Shown one piece after another: positions 43,070 through 51,431 of a stretch of DNA of 64,000 bases. This DNA comes from a virus. Made by a program: the position numbers and the translations under genes. The notes below the pieces were generated by a model. It saw nothing but the letters and a program-made list of their open reading frames with translations. It made no database searches and was not told the DNA's origin. The first letter of the stretch is position 1. Each line of letters starts with the position of its first letter. Where the stretch lies: the IMG/VR virus record IMGVR_UViG_3300028393_000039, positions 1-64,000 of that record, one strand, 5' to 3'.

Positions 43070-43726
43070 TTATCCTTTATCTTTATTTACAATATCATCT
43101 GTGTGGTGGTCTTCACCAATTTCCGATTTAATCGGTCTTTTCTTTAATAATGGAACAACTTCTCTTATTAAGTTATAAGGTCTGAACTCAGGATGTCCGT
43201 CCATTCCAACATCCATTCTTTTACCCACACCAAATCTTCTATTAGTAGGAAGGTGACAGTGTCCGTGTAAGTGCATTACACCCTTATTTAACCCATCCCA
43301 GCTCGAAATGGGATAGTGCATCAATTGGAATTTATAATCTCCTATTTCAACTGTATTGTAGTGAGAAACACTTTGGAACAATCCTTGTGAACCATCTCTA
43401 TTTCTATCTATGTGGTGGTCGTGATTTCCAAGTATAAGGTGAATGTTTTTACAAACTAATCTATCCCAAAATTCTCTGATTTGTTCGTAACCACCAAAAC
43501 TCCAATCCCCAAGGTGAATAAGAATATCATCCTGTCCCACAACTTCGTTAATGTTATTAACAATTGCGGTATTCATCTTTTCAATAGTTGTAAAATCCCT
43601 TGTTTGTCCCACAGGAATTTCACCATTAGGTAGTCTCCAATTAGTCACACCACGACATATATTTTTGTGAGAGAAGTGAGAATCACTTGTCACCCAAACA
43701 TTTGTATTTGTATCTATTTTTATCAT
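43070..43726 (-). CDS. Calcineurin-like metallophosphoesterase
   Basis: This 218-residue protein has the full metal-binding set: TSDSHFSHKN, HLGDWSFGG, LILGNHDHH, LMHYPISSWDG and HLHGHCH. It would hydrolyse phosphodiesters or phosphomonoesters; the substrate is unknown. A host-type promoter ends 5 nt before its start, so transcription would begin at or next to the start codon. Confidence 0.85.
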   Translation of the reverse strand: MIKIDTNTNVWVTSDSHFSHKNICRGVTNWRLPNGEIPVGQTRDFTTIEKMNTAIVNNINEVVGQDDILIHLGDWSFGGYEQIREFWDRLVCKNIHLILGNHDHHIDRNRDGSQGLFQSVSHYNTVEIGDYKFQLMHYPISSWDGLNKGVMHLHGHCHLPTNRRFGVGKRMDVGMDGHPEFRPYNLIREVVPLLKKRPIKSEIGEDHHTDDIVNKDKG

Positions 43727-43730
43727 AGGA

Positions 43731-43760
43731 CAAAGATACGAAACTTTTTTTAATTACCAA
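43731..43760 (-). promoter_or_regulatory. Host-type promoter TTG-N19-TATCTTTG (minus)
   Basis: CAAAGATA at 43731-43738 and CAA at 43758-43760 on plus give TTG-N19-TATCTTTG on the minus strand. It directly abuts the phosphoesterase gene, implying a leaderless mRNA. Confidence 0.6.
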
Positions 43761-43873
43761 AAAATATTTTAAGGAAAACAGAAGATGGGCGAGTGGACAT
43801 CTGTTTTTACAATTGGCTTTACTTGAGATTTCTCCCCTCCTCACCCTTTCGGGTTTCCCAATCAACCTATTAT

Positions 43874-44254
43874 TTATTCACATTCGTATTCGTACATAAC
43901 ACCCGTATCATAAAGAATTGAGTATAACATATGACTTGATACTTCGGGTTTAAATTTTTTCATCATAAAAACGCATTTATCACCATTTCCGTTTACACAC
44001 TTCCAAGTATAACATACGTGACTTTCATATGTTGTTTTTTCAGGGTCATCATAAGTTTTAAACTTATATGTTCCAATTGTAATGTCCCAATCTTTCATAA
44101 TTACAAACATATCTGTGGGTTTACTTGATGATGTTACCTTCCATTCGGTACCATTCCATTCACTTTTACTGGCAACAATAACTCTATTAAAATCTTGTGA
44201 ATAACTAAATAAAGTTAGGAGTAGACTGACTACTATGAGTGTTACTTTTTTCAT
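43874..44254 (-). CDS. Secreted protein with signal peptide
   Basis: This 126-residue protein has an N-terminal signal peptide (KKVTLIVVSLLLTLFSYSQ) of the Bacteroidota style. A small beta-rich domain with two Cys pairs (CYTWKCVNGNGDKC) follows. It is expected in the periplasm or envelope. A TTG-N19-TATATTTG promoter precedes it. A role in altering the host envelope or excluding other phages is possible. Confidence 0.65.
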   Translation of the reverse strand: MKKVTLIVVSLLLTLFSYSQDFNRVIVASKSEWNGTEWKVTSSSKPTDMFVIMKDWDITIGTYKFKTYDDPEKTTYESHVCYTWKCVNGNGDKCVFMMKKFKPEVSSHMLYSILYDTGVMYEYECE

Positions 44255-44274
44255 ATTGTTTTAATGTTAATAAA

Positions 44275-44304
44275 CAAATATAAATAAAAAACCCGAACTA
44301 CCAA
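44275..44304 (-). promoter_or_regulatory. Host-type promoter TTG-N19-TATATTTG (minus)
   Basis: CAAATATA at 44275-44282 and CAA at 44302-44304 on plus, 19 nt apart, upstream of the secreted-protein gene. The -33 box lies in the terminator of the preceding gene. Confidence 0.6.
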
Positions 44305-44316
44305 AGTCCGGGTTAA
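44289..44316. terminator. Terminator after 44334 gene
   Basis: AACCCG / CGGGTT stem followed on the minus strand by a T run, downstream of the gene ending at 44334. Confidence 0.7.
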
Positions 44317-44333
44317 TCTTTTTTCAAATTATT

Positions 44334-45053
44334 TTATTTTCCAAATTCCCCTTCAAATAGTGTTGTTGTTGTACTATTTTGTTCATTCCACGTATGATTT
44401 AATTCTGCCGTGTTATTTTCCATATTAAATATAAAATTACCTTCAGACCCTTCGTTATCTCCCCAACTTCCAAAATTTCTTGATAATTGTATTTCACACC
44501 AATTTTCAACAGGACCTGGTACTGGTTCACCATTTTCAAATCTATCTTCCAAATAACCGCTATCACCTGAACCATTATATTTTAATTCCATAATAGGTTC
44601 AACTTCAGTACAGTATTCTCTAATTGAATTAAATACCTCCATACCAATTTCATCATTTTCTGCGGAGAATTCTAAATTTCTTCCATTACCTGCTTCAATA
44701 TATGTAATATAATGAATTAACGTAATTTCATTACTTACACAATCAATTTCAATTTCAATTCTACCATAATTAACATAATCGGGAAAATCTATATCATCTT
44801 GTCTTTTTTGTCCTGCAACCATAATCTTCTCAAGAATTGGTATTAATCCTTCAGGTACTTCAACAGAATAATTATTTGAAAAATTTGTAACTCTATCGAA
44901 TCTAATATCAGAAATTTCATAAATTTCATAACCATCTTCAAGTTCAAGAAGTTCAATATCTCCTCGTTGTAATCCATATGATTGCAAATATCTTGAAACT
45001 TTTCTAAGGTATTTTTTATCTTCGGGTGTTAAAATTGATATACTTTGTTCCAT
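44334..45053 (-). CDS. Unknown protein with GSGDSG / GxWGxNEGS pattern
   Basis: This 239-residue acidic protein has a C-terminal third with ELKYNGSGDSGYLED and GSWGDNEGSEGNFIF. I recall this layout from Bacteroidota proteins of unknown function (possibly the DUF6878 group). The N-terminal part (SILTPEDKKYLRKVSRYLQS) is helical. A TATTTAT element lies 5 nt before the start. Confidence 0.6.
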   Translation of the reverse strand: MEQSISILTPEDKKYLRKVSRYLQSYGLQRGDIELLELEDGYEIYEISDIRFDRVTNFSNNYSVEVPEGLIPILEKIMVAGQKRQDDIDFPDYVNYGRIEIEIDCVSNEITLIHYITYIEAGNGRNLEFSAENDEIGMEVFNSIREYCTEVEPIMELKYNGSGDSGYLEDRFENGEPVPGPVENWCEIQLSRNFGSWGDNEGSEGNFIFNMENNTAELNHTWNEQNSTTTTLFEGEFGK

Positions 45054-45058
45054 AAACT

Positions 45059-45065
45059 ATAAATA
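45059..45065 (-). promoter_or_regulatory. Late promoter-like TATTTAT (minus), 5 nt before start
   Basis: Element 5 nt upstream of the start at 45053. Confidence 0.5.
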
Positions 45066-45070
45066 TCTCT

Positions 45071-45424
45071 TTAATCTTCAAATTCTAATTTTAAAACTTT
45101 TATCATCCAAAGAGGTCTTTCATTTGATGAAATGTTATTAACCCACTCTTTGGCAGAAGGAATATATCCATTACAATCTTCCTTGACGTGTTGTTCCCCA
45201 ACATATCTTGTATATACCGTTTTCCCATCAGAGTTTTTAAATTCCGTACCAAACCTCTGTTCCATTTCAAATATACCTTCGCTGTGATGTCTAAACATTC
45301 TATGTAAAGAATCTCCAAACCATCCTTTGGTTTCATCAAGCCATTCGTGCAGATGAATATAATCTTCCCATTTCCCACCAAATTTCTTGGCGGAACTCTT
45401 CGCGTGTAAATTTGGATGAGCCAT
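45071..45424 (-). CDS. DUF6915-like protein
   Basis: This is a 117-residue protein from the ATG at 45424 (MAHPNLHAKSSAKKFGGKWE). It contains HEWLDETKGWFGDSLHRMF, RHHSEGIFEMEQRFG and CNGYIPSAKEWV, the pattern of a conserved bacterial and phage family I recall as DUF6915, rich in His. Function unknown. The start lies 2 nt from the preceding small gene's stop. Confidence 0.7.
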   Translation of the reverse strand: MAHPNLHAKSSAKKFGGKWEDYIHLHEWLDETKGWFGDSLHRMFRHHSEGIFEMEQRFGTEFKNSDGKTVYTRYVGEQHVKEDCNGYIPSAKEWVNNISSNERPLWMIKVLKLEFED

Positions 45425-45425
45425 A

Positions 45426-45584
45426 TTATATTTCTTTAAGTATGTATTCGTGAGCAGAATCGGAGTTTGATTGAAACAACAATCTTGTTTTTTCAGCTTC
45501 GGCGTAATCTTCAAAATCTAACACCTCTCCGTGTGTATCTATTATTACTACAGGTACTTTAACACCCTTTTCGGTTAATTCCAT
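45426..45584 (-). CDS. Very small acidic protein
   Basis: This 52-residue frame (MELTEKGVKVPVVIIDTHGE...) was read directly from the DNA. Its stop lies immediately before the DUF6915-like start, so the two are probably coupled. Beta-strand-then-helix pattern; function unknown. Confidence 0.6.
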   Translation of the reverse strand: MELTEKGVKVPVVIIDTHGEVLDFEDYAEAEKTRLLFQSNSDSAHEYILKEI

Positions 45585-45606
45585 TTTTTTAATTATTATC
45601 CACATA

Positions 45607-45945
45607 TTATTTAATTATTTGTATTAAAATTATTATTATAGCCAAAAGTATTGAAATTAATGTTTTAATTGTAAATGGTTCTTTAAATAAAAGTGAACTC
45701 ATTATACTAAAAACAATAATACCTATTCCAAAACCTATAAATCTTGATTGCCAAATTTCACCTCCAAAATATAAAACTAAACTTTTTACAGATTGAATAT
45801 ATAACCAACTTATTGGTATACTCACCAATAATAATATATACGGATGTTTCTCATACCAACCATATTTTACATTACCCTGTAACTGCAAAAAACTACCTAT
45901 CTGTCCAAACAATCCATATAACACACCAAAAAATAAGTTATTCAT
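45607..45945 (-). CDS. Four-helix membrane protein (SMR-like size)
   Basis: This 112-residue protein has about four hydrophobic helices (residues 3-20, 33-52, 58-84, 89-111). The length and layout resemble small multidrug-resistance or EamA half-type transporters; the usual Glu14 of SMR pumps is not evident. Function unknown. Confidence 0.6.
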   Translation of the reverse strand: MNNLFFGVLYGLFGQIGSFLQLQGNVKYGWYEKHPYILLLVSIPISWLYIQSVKSLVLYFGGEIWQSRFIGFGIGIIVFSIMSSLLFKEPFTIKTLISILLAIIIILIQIIK

Positions 45946-45991
45946 AAAATAAAATTAGTAAAAATATTTGATATTACAAACTTTTTTTTGA

Positions 45992-45998
45992 TATTTAT
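45992..45998 (+). promoter_or_regulatory. Late promoter-like TATTTAT without large ORF
   Basis: Element followed by no sizeable ORF on the plus strand before a hairpin at about 46111-46125. Only a 23-codon frame (46016-46087) follows. Confidence 0.4.
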
Positions 45999-46003
45999 AG
46001 TAT

Positions 46004-46137
46004 ATCTTCAAAAGAATGTCTTTTGGGATAATATATGAGAAATTGGTTAGTACGAGACGTGATATATCTCAAACCATAAAATTCTAAAATCAATTTATAG
46101 AGGAAATCGAGAGTCATTTGACTCCCATTTTTATTTT
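46004..46137 (+). ncRNA. Short transcript candidate from a TATTTAT element
   Basis: This is the region between a TATTTAT element (45992) and a GAGTC-ATTT-GACTC hairpin with following T-rich sequence. It could make a 120-130-nt RNA or a 23-residue peptide (start 46016, MSFGIIYEK...). Neither can be decided from sequence. The hairpin overlaps the -33 box of the next promoter. Confidence 0.3.
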
Positions 46138-46148
46138 TAGTATGTTTG
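46118..46148 (+). promoter_or_regulatory. Host-type promoter TTG-N20-TATGTTTG for clpP operon
   Basis: TTG at 46118-46120 and TATGTTTG at 46141-46148, 16 nt before the ATG at 46165. It drives the membrane coiled-coil gene and clpP. Confidence 0.6.
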
Positions 46149-46164
46149 AACAAAATAAAATACT

Positions 46165-46476
46165 ATGAAAAAAATTATTAAACATTTGACTTATTTTAGT
46201 CGTGAAATTCTAATTGTTTCCTTATCTTTGCTTTTATTCATTAATACCATCACACAAAGTAGTGAGAAAAAACTATATCATCTTCAATCAATTGAAAACA
46301 AACAATTAAGAAAAGAATCAGATAGCTTAAAAATGATTAATGATAGTTTAGTTAGTGATAACATCATTATGGAAATGGAATTATACAGACACGAAATGAC
46401 GAGACAAGAAGTATTTTTAAAAAACCCAAAAGTTGGACAAGAATATGAATACTATTTAGGACACTACACAGAATAA
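46165..46476 (+). CDS. Membrane-anchored coiled-coil protein (inner-spanin candidate)
   Basis: This 103-residue protein has a basic N-terminus, one transmembrane helix (about residues 13-30) and a coiled coil (about 33-80), so it would be an inner-membrane protein with a periplasmic coil. That is the shape of Rz-type inner spanins. It is transcribed with clpP (10-nt gap), which is unusual for a spanin. It could instead be a membrane partner for ClpP. Confidence 0.6.
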   Translation: MKKIIKHLTYFSREILIVSLSLLLFINTITQSSEKKLYHLQSIENKQLRKESDSLKMINDSLVSDNIIMEMELYRHEMTRQEVFLKNPKVGQEYEYYLGHYTE

Positions 46477-46486
46477 AATATAATAT

Positions 46487-47161
46487 ATGAATATCGGACA
46501 AGAATTTACAAGTTATTACACCAAACATTTGGGTAAAGGTTCATTAGATTTACACAACTATGGTAATCAAATTGAATCATCTATGACTCCTTATATCCTT
46601 GAAGAACGGGAAATGAGGGCAACACAAATTGATATTTTTTCGAGGCTTATGCGCGATAGGATACTATGGGTTGCCGGTCCTGTTGATGATAGAATGTCTA
46701 CTATTGTTCAGGCACAACTTATGTTCTTGGATAATACGGATAAAACTGATATTACTATGCATATTGACTCCGGTGGAGGCTCGGTTAAATCAGGTCTTTC
46801 TATGGTTGATGTGATGAATTACATCGGATGCGATATCAGGACAGTAAACACAGGAATGGCGGCTTCTATGGGTTCAGTATTGCTAGGTGCGGGTACAAAA
46901 GGTAAGAGAAGTTCTTTAAGATTTTCAAGAACGATGCTTCACCAATCATCAGGTGGTTTCCACGGAAATATTCAGGATGCCGAGATTGATATGAAGGAGT
47001 GGTACAAAATTAACAATACTCTTTTTGAACTTCTTGGTGAATATTGTGGTAAACCCGCAAAACAAGTTATGAAAGATGCCTCAAGGGATTTATGGTTAGA
47101 TAGTCAGGAATCTTTAGATTATGGTATTATTGATGAAATTGTTAAAACCAAAAAGAAGTAA
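46487..47161 (+). CDS. clpP: ClpP-family serine protease
   Basis: This 224-residue protein has the ClpP active site: Ser in NTGMAASMGSVLL (residue 127), His in RTMLHQSSGG (152) and Asp in SRDLWLDSQ (201). HIDSGGGSVKSGLSMVDVM, the substrate-binding segment, and a DYGIIDEIV end are also present. The N-terminus is about 35 residues longer than typical mature ClpP. It would form a barrel that degrades proteins fed by an AAA+ unfoldase such as the phage ClpC-like protein. A host-type promoter precedes the operon and a terminator follows. Confidence 0.9.
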   Translation: MNIGQEFTSYYTKHLGKGSLDLHNYGNQIESSMTPYILEEREMRATQIDIFSRLMRDRILWVAGPVDDRMSTIVQAQLMFLDNTDKTDITMHIDSGGGSVKSGLSMVDVMNYIGCDIRTVNTGMAASMGSVLLGAGTKGKRSSLRFSRTMLHQSSGGFHGNIQDAEIDMKEWYKINNTLFELLGEYCGKPAKQVMKDASRDLWLDSQESLDYGIIDEIVKTKKK

Positions 47162-47170
47162 CAAAAAAAA

Positions 47171-47195
47171 GGGTGTCTTTCGACACCCTCCTTTT
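47171..47195 (+). terminator. Terminator after clpP
   Basis: GGGTGTC / GACACCC hairpin with a 4-nt loop and a downstream T-rich stretch. Confidence 0.75.
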
Positions 47196-47261
47196 AGATT
47201 TTGGAACACCCCCTTTTTTTTAAGAATCACCGTTTATACTAAAGAGTTTTACCTCTATAGA

Positions 47262-47945
47262 TTAACTTGTTGCAACTGCGGGTTGAGGCTCAGCATTTTT
47301 GAGTCCACCCAAACTTGCAGAAACTTTTTTAGCGTTATCACCAATTTTACCAAATAAACCACAAACAGTCTCAGCCAAACCCCCTTCAAGTTTTTGAGCT
47401 AAAGGACTTTCATTTATTGTGTCTAATAAAGTATTTCTAATTAAATCAAAACCAAAACCACCTAAACCCTTTTCTTTTTGGAAAGTCATAACTACTCCCT
47501 CAACAAGAGCTTCTGCCAAAATTTTTGTCATTTCTTTACAATTACTGAAAGCTTTAACAATTCTTGCAGGGTTTCTTGTAACAAATGAAATAATAACATT
47601 TTTCCAATATCCAGATAAACCAATTGAACTTAAAAAAGAATTAACAAAAGGTTCCACAAAAGTTTCAACACCCCCACCAATTATATTACCAAATAAACCT
47701 TTAAACATTCCTGTTAAATCAAAATCTTCTTTAATTAAACCAGTTTGTTGTAAATAGTTTATTTCATTCATCAATCTGAAACTCATATTGAGTTTCTTTT
47801 TCTCTGAAAGTGAATTAAAGTTTTTAATATTATCGGTATTTTCAAATATTACCAATAATCTACTTTTAATTATTTTTTCTTCAATTAAAAGAGTGTCTTT
47901 TTTTTCTTTAGCCTCAATTATTGCTTTTCTAATTTGTTTTTTCAT
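47262..47945 (-). CDS. Internal/ejected protein candidate
   Basis: This 227-residue protein has an N-terminal leader (MKKQIRKAIIEAKEKK) with IIE/A, a prohead-protease-like site. A hydrophobic Gly-rich middle (FKGLFGNIIGGGVETFVEPF) and further amphipathic helices follow. It is last of four minus-strand genes with leaders and hydrophobic parts. It could insert into the host membrane at infection. No family recognised. Confidence 0.55.
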   Translation of the reverse strand: MKKQIRKAIIEAKEKKDTLLIEEKIIKSRLLVIFENTDNIKNFNSLSEKKKLNMSFRLMNEINYLQQTGLIKEDFDLTGMFKGLFGNIIGGGVETFVEPFVNSFLSSIGLSGYWKNVIISFVTRNPARIVKAFSNCKEMTKILAEALVEGVVMTFQKEKGLGGFGFDLIRNTLLDTINESPLAQKLEGGLAETVCGLFGKIGDNAKKVSASLGGLKNAEPQPAVATS

Positions 47946-47955
47946 AAAAATATTG

Positions 47956-49095
47956 TTATGTTATTCTATATGGATTAGTTCTTTCAGGTGAAGTACCGAT
48001 TGAATTATTTTCCCCTGAGAAGAAATCAATAATGTCGTCCATTTTTCTTGAACCACCCATAAGACCTAATTTCCAACTACCTTGACATTTTCCTTGAGTT
48101 TTTGAAATGTTTTTAGAACAGAATTTTCTCTTACAAGATTGAACGTCTTTTTTCATTTGAGTAAATGCGGTTGTTGTTGCGTCTACACCATTTTCATATG
48201 CTTCCATATAATTCTTTAAAAAGTCTTTACAGGTGTCATTATCAATTTTTCTATATCCTGATTCAGTACTAACAACATCTTTTGATGCTTGTCTAATTTT
48301 ACTTAAACATTCAGGACTAACAAATATTTTTAACCCTTCTGTCACACCATATTCTGCACCTCCAACAACATTTTCTAAAGACCATTTCGGCTCACTCAAA
48401 GGCTCTTCTCCTTGGAATGCCCAACAAAAACCTTGTGATGGTTGTTTTAATTTTCTTTGGAATCTTGCTCCGTATCTATTGGTTAAAAAATCAATAACCT
48501 CAGTTTGTTCTTGTGAGCCAGCACCACCTACAGTAATTCCTTTCTTTTTGAAATATTGTACACCATTAATTGTCTTTTGCTCGTAGAATTTAGGGTCAGT
48601 AAGGTTTATACCCGCAGCTTTGGCCTCATCATACGTCATCCAACCACCTGCGTCAACTTCTTGTTTACCTGCAGTCGCACTAAAATCATCCGCCTGTGCA
48701 GTTAATCCCGCACATTTCCACTTATATGTTCCTTTTTTAACCCAATTATTATTTGCTGCCTTTGTTCCATCATATACATCATAAGTCATATCACTTTTAT
48801 ATACAAGAACATCACCTGTAACATATTTTGGTTTGTTGGTAACAGCACTTAACGGGCCGTCTTTGGCTGCGGTAATCTTAATTGCACGACTTCCACTTAC
48901 TCTAACAAAAGCACCATTTTTTAATGTGGGACAAACATTTTTGGCTTTTTTGATAAGGTCGTCACCTGTTGGTGCGGTTATCTGCTCGGATAAAACTAAT
49001 TTATTTTTTAATCTATTTTCTAAAATAGATTTAAAACTTTTATGTTTATCTAATATTTCTTTTTTTTCTGTTTCTGAAATTATAAATTTTTTCAT
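47956..49095 (-). CDS. Cys-rich internal protein candidate
   Basis: This 379-residue protein has a leader (KKFIISETEKKEILDK ... NKLVLSEQ) that ends LSE before Q, a plausible cleavage site near residue 37. The body contains about ten Cys (CPTLKNG, CKRKFCSKNISK, KCQGSWK), two long Gly/Ala segments and an ordered centre (TEVIDFLTNRYGARFQRKLK). It is probably disulphide-stabilised after export. Function unknown. Confidence 0.55.
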   Translation of the reverse strand: MKKFIISETEKKEILDKHKSFKSILENRLKNKLVLSEQITAPTGDDLIKKAKNVCPTLKNGAFVRVSGSRAIKITAAKDGPLSAVTNKPKYVTGDVLVYKSDMTYDVYDGTKAANNNWVKKGTYKWKCAGLTAQADDFSATAGKQEVDAGGWMTYDEAKAAGINLTDPKFYEQKTINGVQYFKKKGITVGGAGSQEQTEVIDFLTNRYGARFQRKLKQPSQGFCWAFQGEEPLSEPKWSLENVVGGAEYGVTEGLKIFVSPECLSKIRQASKDVVSTESGYRKIDNDTCKDFLKNYMEAYENGVDATTTAFTQMKKDVQSCKRKFCSKNISKTQGKCQGSWKLGLMGGSRKMDDIIDFFSGENNSIGTSPERTNPYRIT

Positions 49096-49109
49096 TTTTT
49101 TCTTATATT

Positions 49110-50075
49110 TTAAGCCTCATCAGCATCATCCGCCGATTGTGTTGATTGATTTGAAGTAGTATCTTCCTCATTATCATCTTGAAATGGAGATGGTGTTGTT
49201 CCACCACCACAAACTTTATCTACAGTATCTTGTGTAATTTCTGTTCCTGTAAGTCCTTTGGCTTCTAAAGCTGCTTGTGTTTTAGGTCCAAACGCACTAT
49301 CTGATGCAACACCTAAACATCCTTGAACTTTTCTAATTGTTTCATTTTTACAATACATAGCAATTGGGAAAGTATCAGGACAAGATTTATATTGACTTGG
49401 CTGAGGTACTGGTGTAACATCTGGTGGAGGTGGTGGTGGTTCTTCTCCGTGTAGTTTAGTCCAAATCCAAGAAACAGCCGCGATAGATAGTCCTATTCCT
49501 GCGCCCCATTTTAACATTTTTTTCCAATTCCAGTTTTTACCTTCAGGTGGCAATTGTTTAATTCCTTTTCCTCCGTCATCAATATCTTTTTGCGTTCGTG
49601 GTGCTTTTGGTTCAAATTTAGCAGCTTTTAATTTATTTGTTGCGGTGATATCATCTTTAATTACCTTAACTTCATCCGCAGTTAAAGGACCTCCCTTTAT
49701 TTTACTATCCGCAGCAATTTTTCTTAATGCATCTACTTTAGACACATCTTTAGCTGCAGGACCAAGTGTTCCTTTAGGAAACCCATTTTTTATATCTTCC
49801 TCAAAAGCCTTTGCTAATTGTTTTTCAAAACTTTTAGCATCCATCTTAAGTAATTTTGCAATTTCATCAATTTCTTTTGTAATCTTCATCTCATTTCTTA
49901 ATGATTCAACGGATTTGAATGCTGCCTCAACATCTCTTAATGTTGCGGCTGGAGAAGGACCCGCCTCATTTAAACTATTTTCAACATTTTTTAAATTTTC
50001 AGATAATGTTAATTTTGTATTATAACTTGAAAGAGTTAAATATCTTTCCAGTTGTTCTTTTAATGTTTGTTTCAT
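49110..50075 (-). CDS. Internal protein with transmembrane helix and peptidoglycan-binding-like end
   Basis: This 321-residue protein has a leader of about 35 residues ending NSLNE before AGPSPAA, a good prohead-protease site. Residues about 188-205 are a transmembrane helix (MLKWGAGIGLSIAAVSWIW), followed by a Pro-rich spacer (PPPPPPDVTPVP). A short peptidoglycan-binding-like module (RKVQGCLGVASDSAFGPKTQ) with two Cys follows, then an acidic tail. The layout suits a protein ejected to span the envelope. Confidence 0.65.
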   Translation of the reverse strand: MKQTLKEQLERYLTLSSYNTKLTLSENLKNVENSLNEAGPSPAATLRDVEAAFKSVESLRNEMKITKEIDEIAKLLKMDAKSFEKQLAKAFEEDIKNGFPKGTLGPAAKDVSKVDALRKIAADSKIKGGPLTADEVKVIKDDITATNKLKAAKFEPKAPRTQKDIDDGGKGIKQLPPEGKNWNWKKMLKWGAGIGLSIAAVSWIWTKLHGEEPPPPPPDVTPVPQPSQYKSCPDTFPIAMYCKNETIRKVQGCLGVASDSAFGPKTQAALEAKGLTGTEITQDTVDKVCGGGTTPSPFQDDNEEDTTSNQSTQSADDADEA

Positions 50076-50098
50076 ATTGTGTTTATTTTATTTAATTT

Positions 50099-51382
50099 TT
50101 AACCCCATCCATCTGCAAAACTACCGTATTTTTCTTCATAATTTTTTATTGATGGTTGTGATAGTTCCGCTAGTTTCATTTCATCATCACCAATACCATA
50201 ATACATCTGAGCACCTTTTTTTATTCCTGTTTCCAAACCATAAACAATACCAGCAGTTTTTAAAGTTTCTTTTCCTGCAACTTTTGCAAATTGTTTTGTT
50301 CCTGCGACCGTTGGTAATGAAGATTTGACTTTTTGTATAAAAGAAGATACATTTCCCATTATTCCCTCAATAAATTTTGCACCACTTGGAAATCTTGGTT
50401 TAAGATAATCAATTGCTTTTTGAAGGAATCCAGGAACTTTATCTATATTTTTCTCCATCGTTATAATAGTTGATTTCAACTCAGGATTTTTCGCCATCGC
50501 TGCGGCTAATTGCTCGGTACTTTTTAAACCTGCAGTTCCCGCTTGAATAGCTTTTCTAGCACCAACTGCGGTAACACCTGCAACAACTAAACCTAAAGCA
50601 TCACAACCAACCATAAGTATTCTTAACCATAACGGCATTTCTTCTTCGTAATTATTAGTTGCAATTTCGTAGATATCAAGAGCCACAATTATTGCCCAAG
50701 GTATCCACTGAACCGCTTTACCAATTCCCGACGCAACCAAAATACCATCTAAAATCATACCGACAGGGTGATACATAGCACTTCTGATACTACGAGCAAG
50801 ATATATAACACCTTTACCTATTATATCAAGTATTTTAGTCCATTCTCCATTAGAAATTGCGGAAACTAATTGTTTTCCACCTGAATACGCTTTTGATACA
50901 AAAGTTTTAACTCCACTAACCGCTTCCTCACCTTTTTTAACTGTCCAATCACCAAAACCCTTTACAGCGTTTTTTGTTGCATCCCAAGCATCTCCTAACC
51001 AATTTTCTTTTATAATTTCTCTTACGGATTCCTTAAGAAAAGAAATATCTTGAATTGATTCAGTTATTATTAACTTATCCAAATCATTTAAAACACTTTC
51101 TTTTATTTGTTTCGAAATGCCTGATACAGATTCAAAAGAATGTTTTAAAAAAAACTTAAAGTTTTCAAAATTTTCAAAAATATTACCTAATTTGGTTTTA
51201 TTTCTAATATCATATAATTCATCTAAAAAAATACAAAAATTTTCATCAGGTGAAAGCCATTCTTTAATAACAAAATCAGAAGTTTCATCAGTAATGGTTT
51301 CCAAAACTGCATGATGTTTTTGTACACCATACATTTGTTGTATATTTCTTTTTTCTCCTTCAGTTATAAAAAATTTTCCCAT
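50099..51382 (-). CDS. Large internal protein with hydrophobic segments
   Basis: This 427-residue protein has an N-terminal leader (GKFFITEGEKRNIQQMYG) that fits the shared pattern. Residues 1-130 are helical. The middle has two hydrophobic stretches (GMILDGILVASGIGKAVQWI; then LVVAGVTAVGARKAIQAGT), and the end is basic and then acidic. It is the largest member of the 47262-51382 cassette. An ejected pore-forming or DNA-passage role is inferred. Confidence 0.6.
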   Translation of the reverse strand: MGKFFITEGEKRNIQQMYGVQKHHAVLETITDETSDFVIKEWLSPDENFCIFLDELYDIRNKTKLGNIFENFENFKFFLKHSFESVSGISKQIKESVLNDLDKLIITESIQDISFLKESVREIIKENWLGDAWDATKNAVKGFGDWTVKKGEEAVSGVKTFVSKAYSGGKQLVSAISNGEWTKILDIIGKGVIYLARSIRSAMYHPVGMILDGILVASGIGKAVQWIPWAIIVALDIYEIATNNYEEEMPLWLRILMVGCDALGLVVAGVTAVGARKAIQAGTAGLKSTEQLAAAMAKNPELKSTIITMEKNIDKVPGFLQKAIDYLKPRFPSGAKFIEGIMGNVSSFIQKVKSSLPTVAGTKQFAKVAGKETLKTAGIVYGLETGIKKGAQMYYGIGDDEMKLAELSQPSIKNYEEKYGSFADGWG

Positions 51383-51415
51383 TAGTATTTTAACTCTTCT
51401 TAAGTTTTTTTATTT

Positions 51416-51422
51416 ATAAATA
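51416..51422 (-). promoter_or_regulatory. Late promoter-like TATTTAT (minus)
   Basis: Element 33 nt upstream of the start at 51382. Confidence 0.45.
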
Positions 51423-51431
51423 TATCAATTG

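Noticed and set aside
45607-45945. Calling the membrane protein a true SMR drug exporter
   Set aside because: The key Glu and the usual SMR motifs are not evident; only size and helix count fit.
49645-50025. Plus-strand frame of 126 codons opposite the 49110-50075 gene
   Set aside because: Ser/Phe/Leu-rich antisense shadow of an Ala/Lys-rich coding gene with a clear leader and domain.
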